Source of the DNA: Prosopocoilus inquinatus
Lineage: Eukaryota; Arthropoda; Insecta; Coleoptera; Lucanidae
DNA: 64,000 nucleotides
Assembly: GCA_036172665.1 (NCBI GenBank)
Contig: CM069876.1
Coordinates: 4,464,001 to 4,528,000 of the forward strand
Direction: 5' to 3'
Below the pieces are notes generated by a model. That model had not been told where the DNA came from. It did no database searches and saw only the letters and a program-made list of their open reading frames with translations. The first letter of the stretch is position 1; each line of letters starts with the position of its first letter. Positions 45,920 to 58,233 of the stretch are shown here, in pieces. The position numbers and the translations under genes are program-made.

Positions 45920-46633
45920 ATTTATCTACTAATTATATATTTTATCGCTCAGTAATTGGGCACAGGCCTGTTGAGCGACTAACTCACTAATGACAATAAT
46001 AATGCTGTGTAAAGGTGTTCCGCCAAATACGTAACAGCCCTGTATAAGACTAGAAAACAAACCAAGAAATTTATCTATTGTCAATATATACGCACCCACA
46101 GAGAATGACAGCGACGTTTTATCTATTTGTTGTTGTATTCTTGTATTTAATAATATTCTCCATCCTAACATTAATAAAAACTTTTATAGGCATTGTTTTA
46201 CTTTACAATTCTAAAATCTAGAATCTTCCGCGGATGGCCTCCAGGGAACTACCACAAAGAATTAAAAAGTAGTTGATAAGCATCATAATTTTTCCCTGTA
46301 ATAGTAAGGAAATAGTTTTCAATATGTGTATGAGTGTACACGCGACAGTTCGGTACACTGGTTACAGTCTTTTTCATTGGAAAAACTCGTAACTAATTGT
46401 AAAGTGATTTTTGTTGATTTGTGCAAGTTGTGACTTTAAAAAGGAATTAATTTTTCATAACGAAAGAGTTTTTCCCCGTTCATCTACTCTGAATTTCTAT
46501 TTGTGTGTTGTATTCGTGCTCCGTGCCAATCACGACCGGTTTGGCGGTCATTCATCGGTGACAAAAACTTTTGTTTTTATCAAAATAAGTAAATTCCGTA
46601 TTTTTGATAACCCATCAAAATTGCATATAAAAA
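45920..46633. other. junction between LINE ORF2 end and a LINE ORF1 start
   Basis: It holds the probable 3' UTR of the Jockey-like copy and the probable 5' UTR of the next LINE (from roughly 46330). The exact boundary is not visible. Confidence 0.4.
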
Positions 46634-47724
46634 ATGGAAAACAAAAAAGGGTCAACATTACGTACCAAAAACAAAGGTAATAGTCCCGGCTGCAGGAGAT
46701 GTAATAATTTCGAAGATTCTATGACGATAATGAATAAATTTCATAAGAAACTATTTCAGTGCGATGGCTGTAAGGATGACATCTGTACGGAATGTGGAAA
46801 ACTTAGCGCTTCTGAACAACGGTGTTTAATATTAAAAGAAAAAAGTCTATTCTTCTTTTGTGAAAACTGCTCTTCGAATTTATATATTGACAATGAGATT
46901 CAGGTAACGTTGGATGAAGATAGGAGGACCATTGCATCACTGCAAGAAGAAATGTGTGCACTGCAGAAGAAAATTGCTGAAGTACAAAGCATGCATCCTT
47001 TTGGACAAACCTTTTTGGAAGATTCTTTAAATATGGAGGACTCGCTAAATAGAAAAATAAGTGAGCTCACTAGGAAAAATGATTCAACTCAAAGAACTCT
47101 AAATTCGAAGAAAAGCATTAAGACTCAAACAGAGGCGCTCGAGAGAAAAGATAAGCACACGCAACACTGGATACAACTAGAGAATAAAGAGGTACAGCAC
47201 GACTTAATAGTATCTAGCAATTTAATTCGTAATTCAACACAAAGGCAAACTTCTTCTCCACAAGTAATTAACAAAGAAGCCCAAACAACTTACTGTTATG
47301 GTAGTAAGGTTCCCTTGCCGGAACATAGTCAAATTGAAGTAAACATTACCGCTAAAGTTGTATCTACAAACGAAGTTCTATTAGAGACTGACAAACCGCT
47401 AAAAAAGGTTTTAATATTGAGTGACAGCCATGGCCGGAATGTAAGTTCTTACTTTAAGGAGAAATTACCAGAGGTATCAATTACAGGATTAGTAAAACCT
47501 AACGCCAAAATTCACAATATAGTAGAAAACTTAGAACAATTGGTAAGGGAATATAGTAAATCGGACTTTTTTATTTAATTGCCGGAACCAATGATATTGA
47601 CGAATGCTATGACAGTGAAAGCATCAGTCAATTAATTAAAAGCTTTGAGGTTGTGATGAAAAAAACTACTCAAACTAATATAGTCATTTCTACTATTCCA
47701 TTTAGATGCCATGATGAAATATGA
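46634..47724 (+). pseudogene. LINE ORF1 protein with PHD-like finger and SGNH-esterase-like domain
   Basis: A 314-codon frame starts at ATG 46634. Residues 20-79 form eight cysteines spaced like a PHD finger (CxxC, CxxC-x4-CxxC, CxxC), with Cys51 where PHD fingers usually have His. Residues 98-122 are a probable coiled coil. A basic, Gln/Thr-rich linker follows, then VLILSDSHGRN with Ser265 in SGNH block I position. A frameshift near 47570 ends this frame, but another continues with IAGTNDID (47578-47601; GTND is block III) to IPFRCHDEI at about 47724. ORF1 proteins with PHD and esterase domains are known from CR1-group and related LINEs. The ORF2 expected downstream is absent. Confidence 0.75.
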
Positions 47725-48927
47725 TTTATTATTTCTTCAGAATAAAGTCCCATGAACTCTTTATATAGCGTTTAAGCCAAGCGTCCTATATTTCGAAAGT
47801 TATTTATTTTTATGCATAATGCATCTCACTTGTCATAAGCTGGGACGTAATCTTCGTAAACCAGTGGCGCCAGCGATGAAAATCTGTCCTGAAATTTCAG
47901 GTTCCGAAAGTTTTTGCAGGCCTTCATCCTCCGACCGCAAAACCGATAGATAACGTCGCGTTTCGCGGAAAAATAATACAAAGTTTCATTTCAGGAGTAG
48001 GTAGTATACGTTACAATAATTCCGTGATGCATTAACCTCATTCTTTTATGAGAACGGCGGACGAAAGATATGAAATCACAGGCGATGTATAGGTATTGCG
48101 AGCTTTTATAAAGGCGTTTTTATGTGGAAAATAATCCGGCCATATTACGGGGATAATTCCATTCAAAGAGCAAATTACTCGTTTCAAGAATCTTTATTTC
48201 TGAAGCATGTAGAGACTCGTCGAAGGCAATTTTGTCTCATTTTTCTCTTTTGTTGCTTTATAAAAAAAAACAAAACTAAACTGATTCCTTGACCTTTACT
48301 GATTTATTCCTTTTAGTTTTACATGAAAAGTTACTATTGTCTATAGTCTGTTTAACTGGTGAACCAATTCTCGTGTCAGGAATAGAATTAGATTATCAAG
48401 GAATTGTATTAACTCCAGCATGTTTCCAATTACTAAACCGACCTGTTGGGATACGAGAAAATGTGTTTTAATCGAGGCGTAATAATATGATTACAAAATA
48501 TTTGTTTTATCAGTGGTGGGAGGTTCGGCATTAATGTTTCGCATTTAGCCTAATTTAAATTCCCTCTTTACCTTTTTGCGATATTTAAATAAGACGGGGG
48601 ATTGCGTTCCCCATTAAAGTATTTAGGCTCGGAAAAATGGAAAACGCGAGCGAGAATTTATAATGGGGTAAATTCCGTTTTTTTTTTTTTCCTCTTCCTT
48701 TGCCGAAGAGATTAAAAAATGTACGTATCCTTTTGTTCTCCGTTTCACGGTCGCCTTAATTCCGCAAAGGCGCATTCTTTGTTTGCGCAAGTGGAACGTT
48801 TATAAACATAATAAAATCTCGACGAATAATAAACCAAATTCGCGAGTAATAATTTTACTCCGCCTTAATTTCAGCCACGGTGAACAATATAACAGGTGAT
48901 ATAACCAGACCACTCGGCTATGTGTAT
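47725..48927. other. unassigned sequence
   Basis: Mixed composition without repeats or recognised frames; about 48500-48900 resembles non-coding host DNA. A lone CAGGGTGGGCC terminus preceded by TA is at 48929. Confidence 0.4.
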
Positions 48928-48967
48928 ACAGGGTGGGCCAACAATGCGTGGGCGGAAGATTGTGGCG

Positions 48968-50983
48968 TTACCATTGAAAATTTTTGAAATCTATGTCCGC
49001 AATAATATACATATCGGTTAGGTGCACAATTTAAAATTATTTAGACTTATACAGAGTGTTCCGTAAGCGTGTGACGACACTAACATATGTTTTTTTTTTT
49101 AAACGGAACACCTATATGTTATTGCACTATTAGATGTCTGATTATCAGTAGACGAAAATAATATAAGGTTTTATTGACCTAAAGTTTATCGTTTTCGAGA
49201 TATTAACAATTTACCGGTAAAAAATGGCAAAATTTGTTACTCCATAAATTAGTTATTTTTAAATATTTTACTTTAAATTTTGGTGAATATATTATCTAAC
49301 TAGAAAACAGAAATGTATGATCAACTTGAATTTTTTCCGGGTACTTTACACAGGGTGATTCACAACAATTCTAAAAAAAATTAAATGGAACAGCCTGTAT
49401 ATGAACACATAGTTTAAAATATCTCTTACTAATATTTTCAGTAATATAAGACTTTTTACGTATATCTCTTAAACTTTGTTAAGCAGAAATTTTTTAAATT
49501 TGTATCTTTAAAATCTCAACTATATTGTAATTTAATAAATAAAATTGGATTTTGTTTTATTTCTAATGCACATACATTTGGTAATAACATTGTTAATAAC
49601 CTTGATAATAATGTTTGATGTATTTTAATGTTTGAATCGACATTTAGAACACACCGATTTTTTTTAATTAAAAAAAAAACTATTAAATTGAACTAAATTT
49701 AATTTCTTTATGATCATATCAGTGTTCAATTGTTTTGAATTGTATTCATAATACGAAATATACAAAATACCACAAAAACAATAACATAAATCTTAGTTAA
49801 CAAAAGTAAAACTAAATTTAACAAACATCCTCAAAATGTAATCCAATTTATTTTATACATTTTTCATTTGGCTATTAAAAAATATATTAAAATTTATTAA
49901 TAGTACAGACATAATACATACAAATGCAATTCTAAAAATTCTGTTTCATGATCTCCACGTCCATAGGAGATTCACTAAATCCGTTTATATTCTGGCGTAA
50001 GAAAATAGTGAAATCAGCCGGAAGTTCGGGTAGCAACTCAGAATTCTTAGACATTTTATTTATTGAATTAACTATTTAGTTGAATCATTTTCTAGTGTCA
50101 TTGTTGTAATATGATGGTACTTCATCATGCTTAAACCACATATTTTAATCGCTATTTCGGGAAACACTCATCAAAAATTACAAGGAATAATTCTACATCA
50201 GAAACAGAAGGTAAGAATAGTCTCACAAAATACAAACTGATAATAAAACATGACTAGAGTGATAAACACATGAATGCATTTTTTAAAAGACAGTTAGTTG
50301 TGTGAAAAATTTCTAGAAAATGTGGATTTCCGCCACCATAATATTGTAAATTCTGTTTGCTAGGAATTTCTTTATTCCTAATAAACATAATGGAAAGTTT
50401 TTAATCCAATAAAACAGGTTACTAGATTTTAAATACTAATTAAAATACTATAGAAAATACTACAGAACATTCAACGTCATTACAAGTTGAAATTTACGCC
50501 AGTAGAAACACAAAAAATTAAATTTTGTTTATTAAATTACATTTATAACTAAGATTTTATTTTTTTTTTAGAAAAATGGTAATTACGTTGTGAATCACCC
50601 TGTGTAAAGTACCCGGAAAAAATCGAGTTGATCATACATTTCTGTTTTCTAATAGTTAAATAATGTATCCACCAAAATTCAAAGCAAAAATTTAAAAATA
50701 ACTAATTTATGGAGTAACAAATTTTGCCATTTTTTTACCGGTAAATTGTCATTATCTCGAAAACGATAAACTCTGGATCAATAAAACCTTATATTATTTT
50801 CGTCCAATGATAATGAGACATCTAATAGTGCAATAATATATAGGATGTTCCATTAAAAAAGCAAATGTTAGGGTCGTCACACGCTTACGGAACACTCCGT
50901 ATAAGTCTAAATAATTTTAGATTGTGCACCTAACCGTTATTTATGTTATTGCGTACACAGATTTCAAAAATTTTCAATTGTAA
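48968..50983. mobile_element. 2.0-kb foldback element with about 400-bp inverted arms
   Basis: The left arm 48968-49366 and right arm 50587-50983 are inverted copies sharing, among others, CCGTAAGCGTGTGACGAC, TTACCGGTAAA and ACACAGGGTGATTCACAAC. The 1.2-kb spacer is very AT-rich and has no frame of note. The ends begin TTACCATTGAAAA and TTACAATTGAAAA. No target duplication was found, so the true ends may lie slightly outside. It could be one long-TIR element or a smaller CAGGGTGATTCACAAC element (49350-50603) sitting inside a pre-existing inverted repeat. Confidence 0.85.
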
Positions 50984-51395
50984 TTGTTCTGAAATCAAGT
51001 GGTCATGAAGGTGACTGTCACAGAAAACAGTGTCTGTTGTAGTGGCGTCTTAACGTTATTTGTAACGTAAGTAATAAAGACTTGATTTTATTGTGTTTTG
51101 TTGTAACATTTTACGTACAAATATGTTGGTATATTTAAAAAAACAATAATATTAATTTTAATTTCATCAATAACTCTTAAATAGGAAAGGTTATGGGAGC
51201 AATAGGTGATGTTTATATCAGTTATGTGGTTGCAGTATTGCCAGCAAATGAAGCATAATTTTTGATGTACACACATGGGGTACCTTTGAACATTTTAAAG
51301 GGGGCACAAATGAAGAGTGTTCGAAGGTGCCTCAACAACATTGTCTACTCGTTATTTTATTGGGGAACTGGTGTTTTTGAAACTTATTAACGAAT
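50984..51395. other. unassigned spacer before the pogo remnant
   Basis: It may contain the 5' non-coding end of the pogo-like element, but no TIR was identified. Confidence 0.4.
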
Positions 51396-53010
51396 ATGAT
51401 GAGAACTTACGAGAGAAGAAGGGAAGACGAGGCTTTCAGTGAAGAAAACATGGCAAAAGCAATATCGGCACTACGGCGAAAATTTAAGGAGTTAATCACA
51501 CTGCTTCATTTTAAAGGCCGAAGAAGCAGCCTAGACCAGAAGTTTATTCATTAAAGCACACATTTCGGCAGGTGTTTAACCAAGAACAGGAGCTGATGTT
51601 GGTGAGCTATGTTGTGATTCGCTCAAAACTTCAGTATGGTCTTTCGTACAAAGAGTTAATGATCCTGGAATTTGATTACGCAAAGCTGCTTAACAGAAGG
51701 CATCCAGCAAGTGGGGACTTTAACAAGATGGCAGGAGTGGACTGAATCCAATGTTTTACGAAGCTACATACGAATCTGAGTTCACGTAAACCAAAAAATG
51801 TACGAGTGACTGCATTTAATGAAAAAATCGTAACGGAATTTCAAGAGAGTCTACTGGTCGCTTTTAAAAAACAATTTTGGTCCCAACGGAATCTTTAATC
51901 TGGGTGAGACATGTATCACGACAGTCGTGGATGTACCAAATATAATAGCGAAGAAAGGTGTTAAGCAAGTAGTAGTTACGTCGGCAGAATGGGGCACACT
52001 AATCACTATGCGTACTATCGTGAGTGCTGATGGAACAGCTTCCCACGAGCTAAATATCATAATAGTTTTCTTGTGGGTGCTTCTGCTAGAAGCATTGGAT
52101 TAGTAAATAATCCTCTGGGCAGTTGAATGACGAAAGTCTTATTTTTAGAAGATTTGGAACACATTAAAAAGCTTATCATATGAAGTCTGGTTGAAAAAAA
52201 TCTTATTGTAATGGATAACCATGAATCCCATTGCTCATTAGATGCCGTAATATTTGTAAAAGAGAATGGCATCGTGCTCGTTACCATACCACCACACCGT
52301 TTATATCGACTCCAGGCTTTAGACGTCTCAATAGTGCCTCCATTCAAGGCTAAGCTGAAAGTTCCCAACACGACTGGATGATCTCCAATGCAGGCAAAAC
52401 TATTAATTACGTCAATTCAGTCATTGTTCACTCCCAAGAATATTATTTCCGGTTTTCAGAAAACAGGAATTTGTCCTGTCAATTGAAATTTTTTCTCTGA
52501 GAGCGACTTCATCGCTACAGGAACGTCTGTATCCACTAAGTTTGGAACAGATGGATTTTTAGGTCACAACAGCAACAATAGTTTGACTAAAACAACTGAA
52601 CCTGTTGCATCAACATCGGCAGCATTAGTGAATAACCATCAGACCGCTGCCGAATGTGTCTTCGTCGACCACGAAACGACGTCAAGATCGCAAACCGAAG
52701 AAATCGCTGTTCCGAACAGATACGCCTGTGAAAAAAAGGATTGAGGCTGAAACGATTGCCCGTGACGCTAAAAGAGAGAGCAGGCAGTGACCAAAATACC
52801 AAAAGTAAAAACAGCTGTACTTGCTAGCAGTGGTTCTTCATCTTGTGACGACAAGATGTCTCTCCATGATGAATCGGATGACGATGACAATCATCACTCA
52901 GACTCACCAGAAGAAAATCAAGAGTTGTCATTAAATGACTTCGATGTGAACGATTTTGTCTTAGTGAAGTTCTGTACGAAGAAAACTATTGTTCACTATA
53001 ACTGATAAAC
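51396..53010 (+). pseudogene. pogo/Tigger-like transposase pseudogene
   Basis: Reading the plus strand across frames: RTYERRREDEAFSEENMAKA (N-terminal DNA-binding region), the DDE domain start NLGETCITTVVDVPNIIAKK, VVVTSAE, HNSFLVGASARSIG, VMDNHESHC (second Asp, codon 52214-52216), VTIPPH, LQALDVS (third Asp, codon 52322-52324), PKNIISGFQKTGICPVN, and an acidic Ser/Asp-rich tail ending DFVLVKFCTKKTIVHY. The family normally has Asp in the first catalytic block; here the codon at 51903-51905 encodes Gly. Many frameshifts and stops are also present. It fits the DDE superfamily endonuclease, CENP-B-like type. Confidence 0.85.
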
Positions 53011-55700
53011 ATGAGGATGAGTATAACATCAAATATTTAAGAAGAAAAAGGCAACTAGTTTTATTTTCCAGCCTCTGAAGATACCAGTACAGTGGCTTCT
53101 GCAGATGTCATCAAGAAGTTATCCGTCACCATGAAGAAAGACACCCAAAGAACATCGGGTTTATTGGAATTTAGGATAAACTTTAATAAATATAACTTCA
53201 GGTAGCTTTCTTGTAGAAAAATTAATAAACGGACTGTTCAATTGAATCGATGAGTGCAAAATCGTGTTCAGTCCAAATTTACTGTGATGAGAACTTTCTC
53301 TAGATTTTTATTTTAAGTAATTCAGGAAGCTTCAGATATCTTTATCTTGAAGAATTTTAAACCTATTTCAATTGTACCACAGTCCCTGTTCAAATCTGAC
53401 CCATGGATGGGGTACCTTGCACAGAAACAATCGATTAGCTGAAAAATTCAAAATATTGCAATTCTGTATGTTAGGTACTGTTACTGATATGTATAAACCA
53501 CATTTTCTAGTTACCGTTTGGGATTGTATTTATTACATGTAAATAAACTACTTGATAACCAGTCTTACATTTCTCAATACGTTACAATGTAGTTAGTTAT
53601 TTCCACTGGGGGTTAGGAATAGACATATTTTATTATTGTAGTTTAAAATATGTAAATATGTTCAAACGTGTCCCCTTCTCCCCTACATCAAATCGTAAGA
53701 TGTCTCGAGAGGGATAGCTGAATGCAGGGAATCAAAACTTCAATGCGCGAGAGAGAACGGTGTGTTTATTCCTTCAGCATGAGTGACGTTAAAGTATATT
53801 TTACAGTTGTATGCACGTTCCGAATTCGCCGCCATTTGTTTACCTGTTAATCCTGTACCGTGAATTCAGTTTAAATACAGCGTATTCAAAAATATTTTTC
53901 CCACATCTCACATCAATACGTTGTTGGAACAATTTTATTAATTAATCGTCGCGTCGGCCAATGTTTGAATTATCAAAAATATGCACGAATATCCTTTTAA
54001 CTGTACATTTCATTTTCAATAACACGGGAATTTGTACAAGAGTTTATTGCAAATTTATAACTCGCTGTATTTCGACACGCTACCGGTATATTGCATGATT
54101 AATATGGTTTCACTGCATAACTAGCATAAATGTTTAACACAAAAAAAGCCTCAAAAGTAGTATTTAAATCTCTAATGATTTAATTTATAAAAAGTTAACT
54201 ATCGTTGTTCTTGTTGACGTTAATTTCCTTTAAAGAATAACATCAATCTGAGGAAAGAAAATTTTACAAGGGTGAAGTCAACAGATGGCTACGCCGAGTT
54301 TATAAAGAAAATCAATCACCTTTTAAAAAGAATTTAATTTGAATTTAAATCGAGCTCGCGGATAATTTTTCGAAAAGAAGGAAATTTAGTTCTTAATCTC
54401 CTTGAAAGCTTTTATACCAAGGAAAATTACATTTATAAATTGACGTTAAATCACACGTTATGTTGATGTCTTGTATCATATAAAATTTGAAATAATTGTT
54501 TAATTAAACCATTCCTGTCAGAAAGTGATAGAAATCAATAGTTTAACTGAAAATGAAATTTCAATTAAATTAATCGATTTCATGTAAGAACCGTAAATAA
54601 AAAAATGATATTCGAGTCATTATATTCTTGTAAACCACATTTGCCCCCCCTAACATATCCGCCCTCTATCTTCTGCTCGAGCGATTGATAAATGTGTTGT
54701 TGCTCCACGGAAATTTAGCAACTTGAGAAGGATTAGGGTTTGTTCCCGTGGGTTCGCTGTTCTCTATTCAAGGACGATAATCCCTGCTTACCATCCAATC
54801 GAAACACGAAAGAGGGATTATCTAACTATTTAGATAAATATTTTTCTGCAAGAAGATAAAGAATAAAAAAACTAAACTAGCACGGCCATCGCGACTTTAA
54901 TTGTTAATAATAATAATTGTTTTGCAATCTTCATTAGATAAACCGTGCTGAATCGTTCCTCAGAAATAAAAAATTTAAATCTGTCATCCCACTTGTTAAG
55001 TCAAATTTCACTACTTTTCAGAGCACGACTTTTAGACTCTGAAAAGATGTGTAAGTAGAATTTCTGTAATAAATCAGTAAACATCACAATAACTCTCTTT
55101 TAAGCCAACTTCTGACTTGTCTACAGAGAATACTACACTCTAAACTACGGAGAAAATACCCCCCTGCTTCTCCTGTGACACTCAGTTTGGACAAATTCGA
55201 CTTTAATCACTTACTCACTGAGACGACAGAAATATATGTTATTATTGGCTTTCTCGTAAATTTTAAAACAAAACAATAAAGGAAAATGTTGTTCAGAATT
55301 TTAAAACACACTGAACACCGTTATTAAAACTTTAAATTTCATATCAAATTTGAAAAAAAAACAGAGAATTTATTAATGTAAGTTAAGCCTTTAATTATTT
55401 CAAGCGCGAACTAGTAACTTGCTTTTCATCGAACAACCAAAATGGAAAAATAGTGTACTAGTGTACTCGACACTCGCGTACTAAAATAAAATGTCTTATG
55501 AAACCTGCTTTTTAATATACTATTATTAGAACGAGTATAAATCTACATTACTTCCGTTTCACGTTTTAGTTCGATAATTGTTACATAAAACCTGCAAAAT
55601 CCTCAATTATATGTCATTTATAAAAGCTCTTTGTAATGGTGTGTAACAAATATTTTTCCCTAATACAGACAAATTACTGTATATTTATTATTACATTTTT
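53011..55700. other. long stretch without recognised genes
   Basis: The first few hundred bases may be the 3' end of the pogo-like element. About 54640-54830 is GC-richer and repeat-free. Otherwise AT-rich with no recognisable frame. Confidence 0.4.
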
Positions 55701-55703
55701 TTT

Positions 55704-56038
55704 TTAATTTATTTAACGCTAAGTATCTAATGAAGCTAAGAGATAAAGCTTATAGCTCGTTCAAGCAAACAGGAGGAACTTCTGACTGGAATTATTATAA
55801 ACAAATACGAAATTTTTGTAATTCTGTAATTGATGCTGAGAAAAGGGCATATTTTAACTTAAAATTTAAATTTTCAAACAGCAGTGAGAAGGAACGTTGA
55901 CATGAATTGGTAAAGGCGAATATTTACGAAAAAAGAAATGTTACAATTCCAAATTATTTAAGTGATGTAGACAATATTAATAGGTATTATATAAATAGCG
56001 TTCCTAATTTAAAGATAATGATAATTTAGTTCAATTTT
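55704..56038 (+). pseudogene. LINE ORF2 linker fragment, upstream of the Copia
   Basis: The plus strand reads LRDKAYSSFKQTGG, NYYKQIRNFCNSVIDAEKRA, a stop, then HELVKANIYEKRNVTIPNYL and DVDNINRYYINSVPNL. This is the region preceding the reverse-transcriptase domain in many LINEs. It breaks off at the Copia insertion and resumes at 60689. Confidence 0.7.
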
Positions 56039-56043
56039 ATAGC

Positions 56044-56220
56044 TCTTAGAGATTGCAGTGGGTATGATTGAAAGCACAGTTAAGTTGAAACAGAACTTTA
56101 ATATATGTTGAAAAATTTATACGAACGTAATTGACAAAACTTATAAATTAACATTATCAAAATATAAACAACAGCCAACTTTTCAGGTCAAGTGAGAATA
56201 CTGTATATGTTTCCTCAACA
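56044..56220 (-). repeat. Copia 3' LTR
   Basis: On the minus strand it starts TGTTGAGGAAACATATACAG and ends CAATCTCTAAGA. It differs from the 5' LTR at three positions. The RNase H frame runs into it and stops at 56157. Confidence 0.95.
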
Positions 56221-56876
56221 CTCTCCCTCGAACTGAGCTGCGTTTTTGAAACACGTTTTCTTTTAATACCCAGTGTGTTCAAACATTTCCAATGTTTTGA
56301 TTTCGGCAAACCTTTCGTCAATACATCCGCGGGCATATCTTCCGTTGATAAGTGGTTTATCTTGATCTCTCCAGCCTCAAGCGCCTCACGCACCAAATGA
56401 TGCTTTATATGTATATGTTTCGTACGGCCATGAAAAATGGGGTTGCCTGCAAGCTTTTGAGCACCGATATTGTCATTATATAATTCCACTGTCTTTGGAG
56501 TATCTGCGACCAGTTCTGCAAGAAGTCTTCTCAAGTAAATAGCTTCGCTCAGCGCCATGTACTCGGCCTCTGTCGAAGAAAGAGCTACTGTTCTGTGTTT
56601 CTTCGATTCCCACGAGATTACTCCGCAATTCATCGTGAACGCAAATCCAGTAAATGATCTTCTATCATCGGGACATGCACCCCAGTTTGCATCTACGAAT
56701 CCTTGCAGCTCGTCTCCGCTAATATTGAAGATGATACCTACATCTGCAGTACCTTTTAAATATCTAAGCACATGTTTCGCGGCTGTCCAATGACTTTTTC
56801 CAAAATTGTCGTTGAACTGGCATAACAAGCTAACCGCATGTGAAATGTCTGGCCTAGTCGCTACTGATAAGTACAT
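56157..56876 (-). pseudogene. Copia RNase H and RT C-terminal part
   Basis: Frame of 239 codons: MYLSVATRPDISHAVS (end of RT), DANWGACPDDRRSFTGFAF, ISWESKKHRTVALSSTEAEY and later HIDIKHH-like KHIHIKHHLVRE, the usual Copia RNase H boxes. It is out of frame with the upstream RT frame because of one extra base in the A-run at 56886-56888. It extends through the polypurine tract into the LTR. Confidence 0.9.
56221..56229 (-). promoter_or_regulatory. Copia polypurine tract
   Basis: GAGGGAGAG on the minus strand directly abuts the 3' LTR, the expected plus-strand primer position. Confidence 0.85.
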
Positions 56877-58215
56877 CAGGGCTCCAAATCAATTCCCTGT
56901 AAGGTGGTCTTGGACCGTCCTCTTCTGACCAAACGTCCCACTTTGATAGTTTCGCACCGGCATCAATTGGTGTGGACAATGGATTGCAGGTCGACATTCC
57001 AAAGAGTTCTAGGATGTCTTTGATGTATGTTTCCTGATTCATTGTAATTTCGTGTCTATTTCGGGAAAAACTAATACCTAGGCAGTAATTTACTTCACCT
57101 AAATCATGAATGTCGAAAACTTTCTTCATCAATGCTCCGAATCTGTCAATTCTCTCCGAACTTCTAGACAAGACTGATATATCATCTACATAGACAACTA
57201 TTATAAAAAGATTGTTTTCCTTGTCTTTAACATACACACTTGGATCGCTCTTTGTCGGAACTGCGCCAATATTTCTGAGCTCTCGATCCAAGCGCTTGTT
57301 CCAACAGCGTCCGGATTGTTTTAAACCGTATAACGATTTCTTGAATAGACAAACTTTGTTTCCAGCAGACAAGTCATGAAGCATCTTCTTCGCCTTGGTC
57401 ACTACTTCTGGAGATCCGTATTTCTTTTGTACAATATACTCAAGTACATCTGCCGTATAATTAGGAACCTCCATAAAAATCTCTTCATCAACAAATCCGT
57501 TTAGGTACGCGGTAGTTACATCAAATTGTCTCACGTGCATATGTTCACAAGCGGCAATTGCCATTGCTAACCTAACTGAACTTAGCCGCGCCACAGGAGC
57601 AAACGTTTCATGAAAATCCAATCCTGGACGCTGTGAGAAACCTCGCGCTACCACTCGCGCTTTTCTTTTGGAAATATTTCCATCGGAACCGTACTTGTTT
57701 CGAAGCACAATCCTACTACCTATAGTAGCCCGACCCTTCGGTTGTTCGATGATGTCCCATGTGTTATTTTTAAGAATGGACTCGTATTCGCTTGCCATAG
57801 CGTTTATCCACTCTTGTGATTCAGAACCGCTCATTGCCTGTTTGATTGGTATTTCGGCCAGAAAGGCAAGCTCGATTACTTCTTTGTTAGTAACCAGCGG
57901 TACGGTTTCATCTTGTACCAAATGGTATTCCTTGCGGGGTCTTCCAGGTCGTCCTGTTCTCACCTTTCGCGGTCTCCCTCGTCCACGTTTTAAATTTACG
58001 TTTTCTCTCACCGATTCCTCGAAACTGTCTTCAATTTTGGTTGTAACATCTTCGCGAGAAGACCTATTAGGTATCGTTTCAAATTCTACTTCATGATATG
58101 ATTCAGGTTGTCCATCATCAGAGGACGATACTGAATCTAAATAAAAATGTTCAAAAGGATAATTTTCATTACAGCTTGTTTTCTCAAGAAATTTTACATC
58201 TCGAGTAATCTCCAC
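56854..58215 (-). pseudogene. Copia integrase C-terminal linker and reverse transcriptase
   Basis: Frame of 453 codons counted from the first Met after the TGA. Residues 77-95 are a basic linker with two AT-hook-like cores (GRGRPRK and GRPGRPRK). RT follows: WINAMASEYESILKNNTWD, RGFSQRPGLDFHETFAPVAR, the catalytic Asp region QFDVTTAYLNG (Asp232), SLYGLKQSGRCWN and the catalytic YVDD (342-345). It lies in the same frame as the preceding integrase frame, interrupted only by the TGA at 58234-58236, and ends out of frame at 56854. Confidence 0.9.
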
Positions 58216-58233
58216 TTTACGATTTTCTGGAAT

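Noticed and set aside
51851..52802. Minus-strand frames of 69-104 codons
   Set aside because: Antisense to the pogo-like transposase remnant.
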